From an uncultured Lachnospiraceae bacterium (lineage in GTDB: Bacteria > Bacillota > Clostridia > Lachnospirales > Lachnospiraceae): 64,000 nucleotides of DNA. The notes beneath the pieces are model-generated. The model ran no database searches and was not told the origin of the DNA. It was given only the letters and a program-made list of their open reading frames with translations. The position numbers were made by a program, and so were the translations under genes. Location of the stretch: NCBI GenBank assembly GCA_937920345.1, contig CALGVA010000002.1, positions 14,084-78,083 on the forward strand, given 5' to 3'. Position 1 is the first letter of the stretch. Each line of letters begins with the position of its first letter. Below are positions 7,367 through 16,043 of the stretch, in pieces.

Positions 7367-9073
7367 ATGTATGAAAAATTGAATAAGTATCGAATCAGGG
7401 ATCGTCTGGTGCGAGGCTTTGTGGTCGCATCGGGAGTTCCGGCATTGGTGGCGGCGCTCGTGCTGGTTGTTCTGATTGTTGTGGCGAAGATTTATGCCGG
7501 TTCCATGCAGAATTATGGATTTGCACAAGGGGATGTGGGCAAGGCAATGACGCATTTTGCGGAGGCGCGGTCGACGCTTCGCGGCTGCATCGGGTATGAC
7601 GATGAGGAGGCAATAGAGAGCATGAGAGCCTCTCATGAGCAGAGTGTGGAAGACTTTACAACAAACTTTGCCGATTTAGAGAAGTTTATGGTATCCGATG
7701 AAAATAAGCAGGTATATCGTGACATTTCTGATAAGCTGCCGGCATATTGGGCGCTTGATAACGAGATTATCGAGTTGGGCGGCACGACAGACAGGGAACT
7801 CTGTGAACAGGCTCAGGAGCGTGCCATGACGGAATTAATGCCGCTCTATGATGAGATAAACGATCAATTAATAGACATTATGGATATCAAAGTGGATCGC
7901 GGAAATAGTGTTTCGGCAACGATGACAGTCGTCTCTACGGGACTTGTAATTGTTATTGCGATTGTAATCGTGATCGCGATCTGGACGTCCATGCATTTAG
8001 GAAGATACATAGCAAAAAATATTTCTGTGCCGCTGGAAAAGCTGAGAGACCGTCTGGCGGATTTTGCGATGGGGGATCTCACCAGCCCGTTTCCGGAAAC
8101 AGTGTCTGACGATGAGGTTGCGGATATCATCAGATCGGCGAATGACATGGCGAAGACATTGAATTTCATTATTTATGATATGGCGTATATTCTGGGAGAA
8201 ATGTCAAATTCCAATTATGCGGTCAGATCAAAGGGCGGTTCCAAGTATACCGGTGAGTTTAGTCAGATCTTTGAATCTTTGAAGCAGCTTCGTGATAATA
8301 TGATTGAAACGCTGCGCTATATAGGTGAGTCTTCCATACAGGTGTCAGCCGGTTCCGGTAATCTTGCCGAGAGTTCGCAGAGCCTTGCGGAGGGGGCGAC
8401 AGAGCAGGCCGGTGCTGTGGAAAAACTTCATGCAACAATCACTACTATTTCCGAGGCGGCAGAGAGAGCGGCAGAATCAGCGGCAGAAGCATATCATCAG
8501 TCGCAGCGATACGCGGACGTAGCGAATCACAGCAGTGAGGATATGAAAGAAATGGTAGAGGCTATGGAGCGTATCAACGAGACTTCACAGAAGATCGGTA
8601 ATATTATTTCTGATATTGAGAGCATTGCCTCCCAGACCAATCTGTTATCGCTGAATGCTTCCATAGAGGCGGCAAGAGCAGGTGAAGCGGGAAGAGGATT
8701 TGCGGTTGTGGCTGATCAGATCAGACAGCTTGCGGAACAGAGCAGCAAATCTGCAATTGACACCAGAACCTTGATTGAAGGCGCTATGCAGGAGATCGAA
8801 AATGGTAATAAGGTGGCGGACAGGGCTGTGGCTTCCATTGCAACGGTTGTGGACGGAATCAGAGAAGTGGCAGGTTCATCTAAGGAGTTAAGCGTTGTAT
8901 CTGCGAATCAGGCAGCTACCATGAAGGAAGCGGAAGAAGGTGTCAATCAGATTTCGGATGTTATTCAGACCAATGCGGCGGTTGCGGAGGAGTCATCGGC
9001 AACCAGTCAGCAGTTGTCGGCACAGGCGGCAGCGCTGGATGGATTGATCGCGAAGTTTGAGCTGCCCAGGTAA
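7367..9073 (+). CDS. Methyl-accepting chemotaxis protein, four-helix-bundle type
   Basis: Chemoreceptor of 568 residues. A membrane helix (about 15-42), a periplasmic-side all-helical region of about 140 residues (four-helix-bundle type, acidic), a second membrane helix (about 183-207), a HAMP region ending near residue 260 and a long signalling coiled coil are visible. The hairpin tip reads SQTNLLSLNASIEAARAGEAG near residues 421-441. The ATG at 7367 is chosen because GGAGGGA lies six bases before it; the longer reading frame would add 33 residues with no membrane-protein character. The C-terminus ends in FELPR without a CheR-tethering pentapeptide. The ligand cannot be told from the sequence. 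Confidence 0.92.
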   Translation: MYEKLNKYRIRDRLVRGFVVASGVPALVAALVLVVLIVVAKIYAGSMQNYGFAQGDVGKAMTHFAEARSTLRGCIGYDDEEAIESMRASHEQSVEDFTTNFADLEKFMVSDENKQVYRDISDKLPAYWALDNEIIELGGTTDRELCEQAQERAMTELMPLYDEINDQLIDIMDIKVDRGNSVSATMTVVSTGLVIVIAIVIVIAIWTSMHLGRYIAKNISVPLEKLRDRLADFAMGDLTSPFPETVSDDEVADIIRSANDMAKTLNFIIYDMAYILGEMSNSNYAVRSKGGSKYTGEFSQIFESLKQLRDNMIETLRYIGESSIQVSAGSGNLAESSQSLAEGATEQAGAVEKLHATITTISEAAERAAESAAEAYHQSQRYADVANHSSEDMKEMVEAMERINETSQKIGNIISDIESIASQTNLLSLNASIEAARAGEAGRGFAVVADQIRQLAEQSSKSAIDTRTLIEGAMQEIENGNKVADRAVASIATVVDGIREVAGSSKELSVVSANQAATMKEAEEGVNQISDVIQTNAAVAEESSATSQQLSAQAAALDGLIAKFELPR

Positions 9074-9099
9074 GCCAGGGTCCAATAATTTGGTTTGCT

Positions 9100-9453
9100 T
9101 TATTTCAGCTTCTGGAGATATTGCAAGTATTGTATATAACGGAGCAGATCCTTGCGGAAATCCCGATTCAGTGTCTGGATATCATACATCACGTCGTACA
9201 TGGTGATGTTCGCCAGATAATGATTTTTCAGGTTGGAATTGCCCAGATAGGAACTGGACGTACCAAGCAGATAGTCGGTGCTGACTTTGTAATACTTAGC
9301 CAGCTCAATAACAACCCAGACCGGTATTTCACGCCGTCCGTTTTCGTAGTTGGAATAGGTCTGTTGTGAGAGACCTAAGTGAGCAGCAACGACTTTCTGT
9401 TTTAAATCATTATCATTGCGCAGATCGCGTATCAGTTCACGCAGTTCTTTCAT
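9100..9453 (-). CDS. XRE-family transcriptional regulator
   Basis: Regulator of 117 residues. An N-terminal helix-turn-helix (about 5-62) has the Cro/CI-type pattern KQKVVAAHLGLSQQTYSNYE and ends in YYKVSTDYLLG. The C-terminal 50 residues are rich in Tyr, Leu and Asn and may mediate dimerisation. The gene is divergent from the AlwI-like nuclease gene with 232 bases between their starts, the arrangement expected of a regulator acting on its neighbour; small XRE controller proteins often regulate restriction genes. That link is inferred from position only. Confidence 0.88.
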   Translation of the reverse strand: MKELRELIRDLRNDNDLKQKVVAAHLGLSQQTYSNYENGRREIPVWVVIELAKYYKVSTDYLLGTSSSYLGNSNLKNHYLANITMYDVMYDIQTLNRDFRKDLLRYIQYLQYLQKLK

Positions 9454-9522
9454 GGATCGTACCTCTTACAGTAATCAAAAGGAAACAGGCATGGCAGGCA
9501 ATCAGTTCTGTCACGTAATAAT

Positions 9523-9547
9523 GTTGTCAAAGATATTATTGCACAAC
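9523..9547. repeat. Short inverted repeat in the XRE-nuclease divergent region
   Basis: GTTGT and ACAAC are separated by 15 bases between the divergent regulator and nuclease genes. It is a candidate operator but the arms are short and chance occurrence is possible. Confidence 0.3.
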
Positions 9548-9685
9548 GCGTCATTGTAAGAAGGAAAGTAAACAAAAAGAATCTGTTTTATTTGAAATAC
9601 AACGATGTGAAGTTGCATTTGGGGCTGTCAGAAAAAATAGATTGAGAAATACAGCAGTTTCATTGCTAAAGCGGAGGGAAAAAGT

Positions 9686-11827
9686 TTGAAGGTAAAAAAC
9701 AGAGTCGAGATTTTTAATCTGATGGACACGAACGGCAGACGTGACGATGTCATCAATGCACTGCAGGGTTATATTACAATTCTGGATGAGATCATCAATA
9801 CAAAGCACATGAAATGGAGAGGTCTGCCGGAGAGCACTGCGCAGTTTCATTTCTACGAGCGGGCTTTGCAGCTTTCGCCGGACGTATTCAGGATACATAA
9901 GAATTACGATGATGTGATCGGGAAACTGAAAGAAGCGGCAGAACTGAAGGAAGCGATTGAAGCGGGGAATACAGACTGGCTTCAGGAGCATCAGATTGAA
10001 TATACGGATATTTTCCGGAAAATTGATAATGGCATTGAAGACAGAGCAAGACATTACACGAGCAATCTTGTGAAGCTTGGCTTTACCGATGCGGACAGAA
10101 ATGTTTCGGCAGCGGGCGGTACGCTGCTTGGCAGAACAGAAATTGTCAAGGATGAGCTGGAAAAATTGCTGCCGGTCAATGATGTCAATATCATATACCT
10201 GCGACAGCTGCTGAAACTCAGGATATTTACAAGAGAGGGGACAGCTTATTACGCGCCGTTCTGTATGGCGGTCTATGCCCTGCTGAAGAGAAAGCGGTTG
10301 TCGCAGAGTGCGTTTGCGGAGATCGTGCAGAGCCAGAACCCGTATCGATTAATAAATGATTTGGACACCTATATGGATGAGTATACAGAAGGACAGTGCC
10401 TTGAAGATCTTGCAATTGAGATACCGGAGGAACTGAAGACGCCGGATCAGCTGCCGGAGGAAACGTTTAGAAAAATCTTTCCCAACAGGAAAACAGCAAG
10501 CTCTGTAGACAAGTATTATGCGTTTTACATGAAATTGCGCGCACTTTACCAGAATGGAACACAGGATTGTCTGGACGCATTATTATCCGTGTGTGAAGAT
10601 AACAGCGAAATCCTGAATAAGGCGTTTGGGAGCGGCAGGAGTATTTTCTCTGTCAGGCGCGGTGAGAGACCGGATGTTGCGGATTTTCTTGAAACAGAAG
10701 ATGCAGAATTGTTTTCGGAAAATATGAATGAACGTTTATTCAGAAGGTTCGCATTATCCAAGTATGCGGATGAATTGAGAGAGAAATCGGATACCACGAG
10801 AAGAATATTCAAGGCGACAGGAATCATAAGCTTTGCGAATGGATATGTGGAACTGGTAAGCAGAGAACTGTGTGAATGTATCTTTGACGAACAGGTTTTA
10901 AAAAACATGTCTATGGGGCAGATGGAAAATGATTCAAATGCTCTATATAGCAGTTATGAGACGTATGAAGGCAAAACCGGTACTTTTTTCTGTGGCATAC
11001 AGTCGATGGAGACAATTCTGCATTATGCGAAAGAAACGTCGGAAAGCATTCAGGAAGATGTCATAAAGGTGTTTCATGGCGATTCGATTGCCGATATTTC
11101 CAGGGCGATCAGGAAGAAAAGATGGGAGGAGTTCGTGTCATATGTAGATTTGCACTATCCCGAGGAAAGAGTCAGGGAACTGCTGGCATTGTTTTCTGAC
11201 CGGACCAACGACAGCAGAATAAAAAAGGAAGTGAATCCGGAGGCAACGGTTCCGACGATCTATGAATATATTGTCGGTCTGGCATGGTATTACTTTTCCG
11301 GTAAATCCATTAACATACTGGAAGCCTATCAGCTTACGCTGTCCGCGGATTTCGAACCGATCACCCATGCGGGCGGCGGAGCGGGGGATATCGTGATCAG
11401 GAAGAACAGTGAGTGTGAAGACAGTGATCAGGTGATCATGCTGGAAGCGACGCTGATGAATGCGAACAGCCAGAAAAGAGGAGAATGGGAGCCGGTTTTA
11501 CGACATTCCGTGAACCTGAAGATCGAGGAGGAAAAAGCCGGGACAGGGCGAAAGGTTACGACGTTCTTCATTGCCGATTCGTTCGACTGTAATACGATCA
11601 ATATCTGGAAGGCGGTATCATCGGTTCCGCTGCAGTCTTCTGCGGACAAGGATAAGTTTACGGATCATGTCATCATTATGCCCGTAAGCCATTCCGAATT
11701 GGGCGATCTGATAGATCAGAAATCCCGATACCGGGAGATCATCGATGAAGTCAGGGCGCTGTTTGATGTCGGCGATACGGATTTCGATATGGAATGGAGA
11801 GAGAAGTTTATCCGTGAGGTGCTATAG
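9686..11827 (+). CDS. AlwI/BstNBI-like restriction endonuclease, no adjacent methyltransferase
   Basis: Protein of 713 residues with a C-terminal nuclease core of the PD-(D/E)xK type. GGGAGDIVIR gives D568, IMLEATLMNANSQ gives E587 in E-x-T context, and GEWEPVLRHS gives E600. The E-V/A-T-L segment, the following Gln, and a second Glu 13 residues on before an RH pair are the pattern of the AlwI family (AlwI, PleI, MlyI, Nt.BstNBI), which cleave outside asymmetric sites. The N-terminal 500 residues are mostly helical and unrecognised, and the protein is longer than the 540-600 residues I recall for the family. Translation starts at TTG, with GGAGGG seven bases upstream. No methyltransferase gene exists in the window; the only neighbour of note is the divergent XRE gene. 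A solitary defence nuclease is an inference. Confidence 0.68.
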   Translation: MKVKNRVEIFNLMDTNGRRDDVINALQGYITILDEIINTKHMKWRGLPESTAQFHFYERALQLSPDVFRIHKNYDDVIGKLKEAAELKEAIEAGNTDWLQEHQIEYTDIFRKIDNGIEDRARHYTSNLVKLGFTDADRNVSAAGGTLLGRTEIVKDELEKLLPVNDVNIIYLRQLLKLRIFTREGTAYYAPFCMAVYALLKRKRLSQSAFAEIVQSQNPYRLINDLDTYMDEYTEGQCLEDLAIEIPEELKTPDQLPEETFRKIFPNRKTASSVDKYYAFYMKLRALYQNGTQDCLDALLSVCEDNSEILNKAFGSGRSIFSVRRGERPDVADFLETEDAELFSENMNERLFRRFALSKYADELREKSDTTRRIFKATGIISFANGYVELVSRELCECIFDEQVLKNMSMGQMENDSNALYSSYETYEGKTGTFFCGIQSMETILHYAKETSESIQEDVIKVFHGDSIADISRAIRKKRWEEFVSYVDLHYPEERVRELLALFSDRTNDSRIKKEVNPEATVPTIYEYIVGLAWYYFSGKSINILEAYQLTLSADFEPITHAGGGAGDIVIRKNSECEDSDQVIMLEATLMNANSQKRGEWEPVLRHSVNLKIEEEKAGTGRKVTTFFIADSFDCNTINIWKAVSSVPLQSSADKDKFTDHVIIMPVSHSELGDLIDQKSRYREIIDEVRALFDVGDTDFDMEWREKFIREVL

Positions 11828-11844
11828 TGCAGGAGGAAAAAGAT

Positions 11845-12723
11845 ATGTATGAATTAGTACAGGTCAGCGAAAAGTGTTATTACATAAACTGCCCGGCGAA
11901 GATCGGCATCTATGTTGCGGATCAGGATAATGTTTATCTGATTGACAGCGGAAACGACAAGGATGCGGGGCGGAAGGTCAGGCAGATTCTGGAGCAGAAC
12001 GGGTGGCAGCTGCGGGCTATCCTGAATACCCATTCCAATGCGGACCATATCGGCGGAAACCGCTATCTGCAAGGGCAGACGGGATGCAAGATCTATGCCG
12101 GCGGCATAGAGGCGGCTTTTACGGAATATCCGGTACTGGAGCCGTCCTTCCTGTATGGCGGTTATCCGTTTAAAGAACTGCGGCATAAATTCCTGATGGC
12201 GCAAGGGAGCAATGTGACAGATTTTACGGCGGACGGGTTTCCGAGGGGGATCGAAGTGATTCCGCTGCCGGGACACTTCTTTGATATGACGGGATTTCGG
12301 ACCCCGGACAATGTGGTATTCCTTGCGGATTGTATCAGCAGCAGGGAGACGCTGGAGAAGTATGCCATTTCCTTCATCTATGATGTGGGCGCATATCTGG
12401 ACACGCTGGATCTTGTGGAAAAGATGGAGGCCGCCGTCTTTGTTCCCGCCCATGCGGAGGTGACTGCGGATATCAAAGAACTTGTCCGTTATAACAGAGA
12501 CAAGGTGCATGAAGTGGCGGAGCGGATCATAACCGCCTGTAAGGAACCGGTTTGCTTTGAAAGGATTCTGCAGGAAGTGTTCAAAGGATATGGACTTACC
12601 ATGAACTATGAGCAGTATGTGATGGTCGGCAGTACGGTGCGCTCTTATCTGGCGTGGCTGAAAGATACCGGGAGAGTGACGGGAGAGTTTGCAGACAGTA
12701 TGCTGCTGTGGAGAAGGGGGTAG
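11845..12723 (+). CDS. MBL-fold metallo-hydrolase with altered metal motif
   Basis: Metallo-beta-lactamase-fold protein of 292 residues. N-terminal strands lead to DSGNDKDAGRK and then the metal loop THSNADHIGGN, followed by PLPGHFFDMTGF, FLADC and a late PAHAE, each matching expected metal-ligand positions. In the first motif, usually H-x-H-x-D-H, the second His is replaced by Asn (H63, N65, D67, H68), so one metal site may be altered. A C-terminal winged-helix-like segment of about 80 residues follows the core. The ATG at 11845 is chosen over a GTG at 11827 that overlaps the previous stop, because AGGAGG lies eight bases before it. The substrate is unknown; it is probably co-transcribed with the nuclease gene. 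Confidence 0.85.
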   Translation: MYELVQVSEKCYYINCPAKIGIYVADQDNVYLIDSGNDKDAGRKVRQILEQNGWQLRAILNTHSNADHIGGNRYLQGQTGCKIYAGGIEAAFTEYPVLEPSFLYGGYPFKELRHKFLMAQGSNVTDFTADGFPRGIEVIPLPGHFFDMTGFRTPDNVVFLADCISSRETLEKYAISFIYDVGAYLDTLDLVEKMEAAVFVPAHAEVTADIKELVRYNRDKVHEVAERIITACKEPVCFERILQEVFKGYGLTMNYEQYVMVGSTVRSYLAWLKDTGRVTGEFADSMLLWRRG

Positions 12724-12767
12724 GGGAAAAGAAAGGAAATTGAGTTATAGTCCGATGGTGACCAGTA

Positions 12768-12938
12768 CTACTCAAGATTAATCTCACCGTGTTCTTTTTC
12801 AAATGCGGCGATATGCCTTTTTATAAGGATCTCTAATTCGCGATTAGAGGAGCGGCCGTTATAGTCTGCCACGGAATGAAATTTCCTAAGCAGATCAGAT
12901 TCAGTTCTCAACGTAAATTTTGCAACTTTATCTGTCAT
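12768..12938 (-). CDS. Small Arc-like ribbon-helix-helix DNA-binding protein
   Basis: Reading the minus strand gives 56 residues starting MTDKVAKFTLRTESDLLRKF and continuing HSVADYNGRSSNRELEILI, then a charged tail ending EINLE. This is the Arc/MetJ layout: a short strand (VAKFTLR), helix A (ESDLLRKFHSVADY), the turn NGRSS and helix B (NRELEILIKRHIAAF). GGAGGTTT sits five bases before the ATG. The gene is divergent from a 93-residue protein gene and the space between holds three TGACGGCAA repeats, so autoregulation and control of the neighbour are likely. It could be the antitoxin half of a pair, but the partner is not a recognised toxin. Confidence 0.82.
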   Translation of the reverse strand: MTDKVAKFTLRTESDLLRKFHSVADYNGRSSNRELEILIKRHIAAFEKEHGEINLE

Positions 12939-12980
12939 ATATAAACCTCCAAATGATATGACCTTATTATAATGTCAAAA

Positions 12981-13026
12981 TGACGGCAAAATTATCATTG
13001 ACGGCAAAATGACGGCAATATATAAT
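12981..13026 (+). promoter_or_regulatory. Promoter with three TGACGGCAA direct repeats
   Basis: TGACGGCAA occurs at 12981, 12999 and 13010, between a divergent RHH regulator gene and a small gene. The second copy supplies the -35 box TTGACG (12998-13003), followed after 17 bases by TATAAT (13021-13026). Ribbon-helix-helix repressors bind short direct repeats, so this is a strong operator candidate for the neighbouring RHH protein. Confidence 0.7.
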
Positions 13027-13057
13027 GTGTTGTAAGAATGCTGGAGGAGAAGTTTAT

Positions 13058-13339
13058 ATGAAAAGTAAAGAATTACTGGACATATTAGCAGAAGAAAGAA
13101 TAAATGGCATATTAGAAGAAGTCTTAAAAAAGGATGATTTATATAAAAAGGTACAGAAAGAACATGATTTGGCATGTGAAGAATTAGAAAAAACCGGATT
13201 CAGTATAAAACAGAAAAGGGTTATTGATTATGTGATTTCTACAGCAAATCAATGTGGGGCGGTGTATGGTGCAATTGCTTATCGACAGGGATTAGAAGAT
13301 GGAGTGAAACTTGTTGCGGAAATAGGCGTATCAGATTAA
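13058..13339 (+). CDS. Small hypothetical helical protein
   Basis: Protein of 93 residues, highly charged and predicted helical, with the C-terminal segment AYRQGLEDGVKLVAEIG. That end recalls small Firmicutes proteins of the DUF6809 type, from memory and with low certainty. The ATG at 13058 is chosen because GGAGGAG lies eight bases before it; the longer frame begins upstream of the promoter -10. The gene has its own consensus promoter overlapped by repeats and its own terminator, and is divergent from an RHH repressor gene. Codon use is AT-rich, unlike the 20-64 kb genes, which suggests acquisition. Confidence 0.7.
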   Translation: MKSKELLDILAEERINGILEEVLKKDDLYKKVQKEHDLACEELEKTGFSIKQKRVIDYVISTANQCGAVYGAIAYRQGLEDGVKLVAEIGVSD

Positions 13340-13358
13340 AAATATAAAAAAATGGATG

Positions 13359-13386
13359 CACACCCTGCTATGACAGGGTGTTTTTG
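13359..13386 (+). terminator. Rho-independent terminator
   Basis: ACACCCTG and CAGGGTGT pair around CTATGA and are followed by TTTTT. It ends the small hypothetical gene. Confidence 0.9.
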
Positions 13387-13485
13387 TGCTATTTGCTTAT
13401 ATGTAATTGATAGAGAGGATGATCATGTGCGGACATAGATGAAATAGGAGATGACAAGAATAAGCAAGAGAATGAACGGAAGGAA

Positions 13486-13514
13486 TTGACAGCTTATATC
13501 GAAACTTTTATAGT
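13486..13514 (+). promoter_or_regulatory. Consensus promoter before the FapA-like gene
   Basis: TTGACA (13486-13491) and TATAGT (13509-13514) are spaced by 17 bases. The region 13430-13557 can also be read as a short open frame without a start, possibly the remains of a gene, but no family is recognised. Confidence 0.7.
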
Positions 13515-13599
13515 GGACATAAGACGTATCTATCCTACAGGATTTATATGGATATGAATTTGCGCCTTGCGGAAAATTGTAGCAGGAATGAGGATTAAT

Positions 13600-15123
13600 A
13601 TGGGATTATTTAACCAGACAGAAAAGAAAAAGAAGAAAGAACAGACCGATCAAGCTGGAAAAGTGCAGGCAGTTGAGCCGGTACAGCCTGCTTCAGCGCA
13701 GGAAGAAGAACCTTCCGGGGACGCTGATGAGGAAAACGTGCAGGAGGAATCAAATGTTATAAGCACAGAGGATTATCTCATGCGTATTAGCGGGAATGGA
13801 ATGGAGGTTTTGCTTACTTTATACCGTAGCTTTTCACTTGAGGAACTTAAGGGTCTGCTACAGGAAAACGGGGTTGTCTCCGGTATTAAGGAGGAAGCCC
13901 TTCAGGAGCTTGTGCAAGGAAAGAAAAACTACGAGGAGACCCTTGTTGCTGCCGGAAGCGAGGCAAAGGACGGACGCGACGGTTATTATGAATATCATTT
14001 CGATCCCTGTCCGCCGACAAAACCGATTATTTTGTCGGACGGTTCGGTGGATTATAACGTATTGGGGAAGATAGAACTCGTGACGGAAGGACAGCACCTT
14101 GCCACCTATCATCCGTCACTGCCGTCGGCGGACGGCTGGGATGTTCTGGGGAATACTATTGAGGCATATGTCGGAAAAGAACTGCCGCCGTTACAGTGTA
14201 AACGTTGCGAGCCGGATGAAAGCGGCAGTGAGTATTATGCCGGCACGGAAGGGAACGTCACGGTGGCAGCCGGGTGTCTGACTGTAACGCCAGTCTATGT
14301 GATCAAAGGAAATCTGGGTGCGGCTACCGGAAATGTGGATTTTCATGGCGATGTGTTTGTAGAAGGTAATGTATATGCGGGCATTACCGTGAAAACGACC
14401 GGAAATATTACCATTAACGGACATGTGGAAACAGCCAGCCTTTTTGCGGGGAAGGACGTTATCTTAAAAAACGGAATGCAGGGTTCCGGAAACGGCATCA
14501 TACGTGCGGGCAGAAATGTTATGGCGCGATTTATAGAGCAGACAAAAGTTTATGCCGGAAATGAAGTTAACACAGGCGCCCTGATGAACTGTGAAGTGGA
14601 AGCGGGACAGAGCGTGGTCATTGCCGGCAGCCGGGGAAGCATCATTGGCGGTAGTGTTACAGCGGTGGAACAGGTTACAGCAGCTTCCATCGGAAACCGT
14701 GCGGGGGTAACGACGCAGGTCGTGATCGGTCTTGACTGTGAATTCAAGTACAAGATGGCGAAAATCGACGGCCAGATTGCGGAATATCAGAATAAGATGA
14801 TGGAGGCCGAGAGCGCGCTGGAGCGTATTGCATGGCAGCTGCAGTCGCAGCCTATGACACCGGAGCGGAGCCAGGAAAAAGCGGAGCAGACGCGCAATAA
14901 GATTCATTATCAGCTGAAATTAAAGGAAATCACGACGAAGCGGGAGCAGCTGATTGATATCAACCGACGTTCTGCGGATGGCAAAGTAGTGGTTACCGGG
15001 GCGGTCAATGCAGGGAGTATTATTATCATAAACGGAATGCGGGAGGTACTGCATTCGGGATTCCGGGACGTAACATTTAAAAAGGGCAGAAAGGAAATGC
15101 GGATTTTGTCGAATCGGATGTGA
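13600..15123 (+). CDS. FapA-like (DUF342) protein
   Basis: Protein of 507 residues of the FapA/DUF342 family. A Lys- and Glu/Gln-rich N-terminus (about 1-60) is followed by an alpha/beta region with PCPPTKPIILSDGSVDYNVLG and a stretch of repeated G-N/D-V strands (about 245-385, for example GDVFVEGNVYAGITVKTTG and AGRNVMARF), which is the right-handed beta-helix typical of the family. A coiled coil (about 400-460) and a basic strand-rich tail end the protein. Some members influence flagellar assembly or polar localisation; the role is otherwise poorly known. The ATG at 13600 follows a TGAGG site. The Fic gene starts 12 bases after its stop, so they probably form an operon. Confidence 0.82.
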   Translation: MGLFNQTEKKKKKEQTDQAGKVQAVEPVQPASAQEEEPSGDADEENVQEESNVISTEDYLMRISGNGMEVLLTLYRSFSLEELKGLLQENGVVSGIKEEALQELVQGKKNYEETLVAAGSEAKDGRDGYYEYHFDPCPPTKPIILSDGSVDYNVLGKIELVTEGQHLATYHPSLPSADGWDVLGNTIEAYVGKELPPLQCKRCEPDESGSEYYAGTEGNVTVAAGCLTVTPVYVIKGNLGAATGNVDFHGDVFVEGNVYAGITVKTTGNITINGHVETASLFAGKDVILKNGMQGSGNGIIRAGRNVMARFIEQTKVYAGNEVNTGALMNCEVEAGQSVVIAGSRGSIIGGSVTAVEQVTAASIGNRAGVTTQVVIGLDCEFKYKMAKIDGQIAEYQNKMMEAESALERIAWQLQSQPMTPERSQEKAEQTRNKIHYQLKLKEITTKREQLIDINRRSADGKVVVTGAVNAGSIIIINGMREVLHSGFRDVTFKKGRKEMRILSNRM

Positions 15124-15135
15124 GGTGCGTTCTTT

Positions 15136-16023
15136 ATGTATATTACGGTAAAGCAGGCTGCAGAAAGGTGGGGGATTTCTGATAGACGGGTGCGTATACT
15201 TTGCTCGGAAGGAAGAATTTCGGGAGCTACACGAGAAGGACGCAGCTGGATGATTCCATCGAATGCGGAAAAACCGGAGGATGGACGTTTTAGAGCAACG
15301 GAAAGTTTACTGACAGCTATAGACAGGAAGAAAAGAGAACTGGATACCAGACGCCCTCTGACTGAGGGTGAATTGGAACGTTTGACTGAGGAATTCATTA
15401 TTGAGTATACTTATAATTCCAATGCAATAGAAGGAAATACTCTGACTTTGCGCGAAACGGATATGGTTCTGCGTGGTCTGACGATTGATCGAAAGCCGCT
15501 AAAAGACCATATGGAAGCAGTTGGACACAAAGAGGCATTTGATTTTGTGCAGGATCTGGTAAAGGAGCAGGTGCCTTTATCGGAGAGTATCATCAAGCAG
15601 ATACACTATCTTGTACTGGCGGATAAACGGGAGGATCGGGGCATTTACAGAAGAGTCCCCGTCAGAATTATGGGTGCGAAACATGAACCGGTTCAGCCAT
15701 ATTTAATCCGGCCTGAGATGGAACGGCTGCTGGAGACTTATAGGAACAGTACAGATCATATCATTTCCCGGCTTGCACGGTTTCATATTGAATTCGAAGG
15801 GATTCATCCTTTTATAGACGGAAATGGCAGAACCGGGAGGCTGCTTGTAAATTTGGAATTGATGAAAGCAGGATATCCACCAATTGATATTAAATTTGCA
15901 GACCGGATTTCGTATTACAATGCCTTTGACGAATACCATGTAAAGCATAGTCTTGATGCAATGGAAAAGCTATTTGCAGGTTATGTGAATGCAAGGCTGG
16001 ACAGTTATTTGATGATGTTGTAA
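15136..16023 (+). CDS. Fic-domain AMP-transferase with N-terminal HTH
   Basis: Protein of 295 residues. The first 45 residues form a MerR/excisionase-type helix-turn-helix (TVKQAAERWGISDRRVRILC), and the rest is a Fic domain. The catalytic loop HPFIDGNGRTGR begins at H224 and keeps all key residues, so nucleotidyl transfer (usually AMP from ATP to a protein hydroxyl) should be possible. An inhibitory-helix motif SNAIEGN lies near residues 95-101, upstream of the Fic core, as in class II autoinhibited Fic proteins. The target is unknown; the DNA-binding domain suggests autoregulation. It lies 12 bases after the FapA-like gene and just before decayed genes. AGGTG precedes the ATG. Confidence 0.9.
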   Translation: MYITVKQAAERWGISDRRVRILCSEGRISGATREGRSWMIPSNAEKPEDGRFRATESLLTAIDRKKRELDTRRPLTEGELERLTEEFIIEYTYNSNAIEGNTLTLRETDMVLRGLTIDRKPLKDHMEAVGHKEAFDFVQDLVKEQVPLSESIIKQIHYLVLADKREDRGIYRRVPVRIMGAKHEPVQPYLIRPEMERLLETYRNSTDHIISRLARFHIEFEGIHPFIDGNGRTGRLLVNLELMKAGYPPIDIKFADRISYYNAFDEYHVKHSLDAMEKLFAGYVNARLDSYLMML

Positions 16024-16043
16024 ATGAGAATCTTAAAACTAAA

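Noticed and set aside
9686..11827. Reading the 713-residue protein as a general ATPase or abortive-infection protein
   Set aside because: No Walker motifs or HEPN-type motif were seen; the only recognisable core is the AlwI-like nuclease.
13430..13557. Short open stretch before the FapA-like gene read as a gene remnant
   Set aside because: No start codon with a ribosome binding site and no recognisable family; a consensus promoter lies within it.
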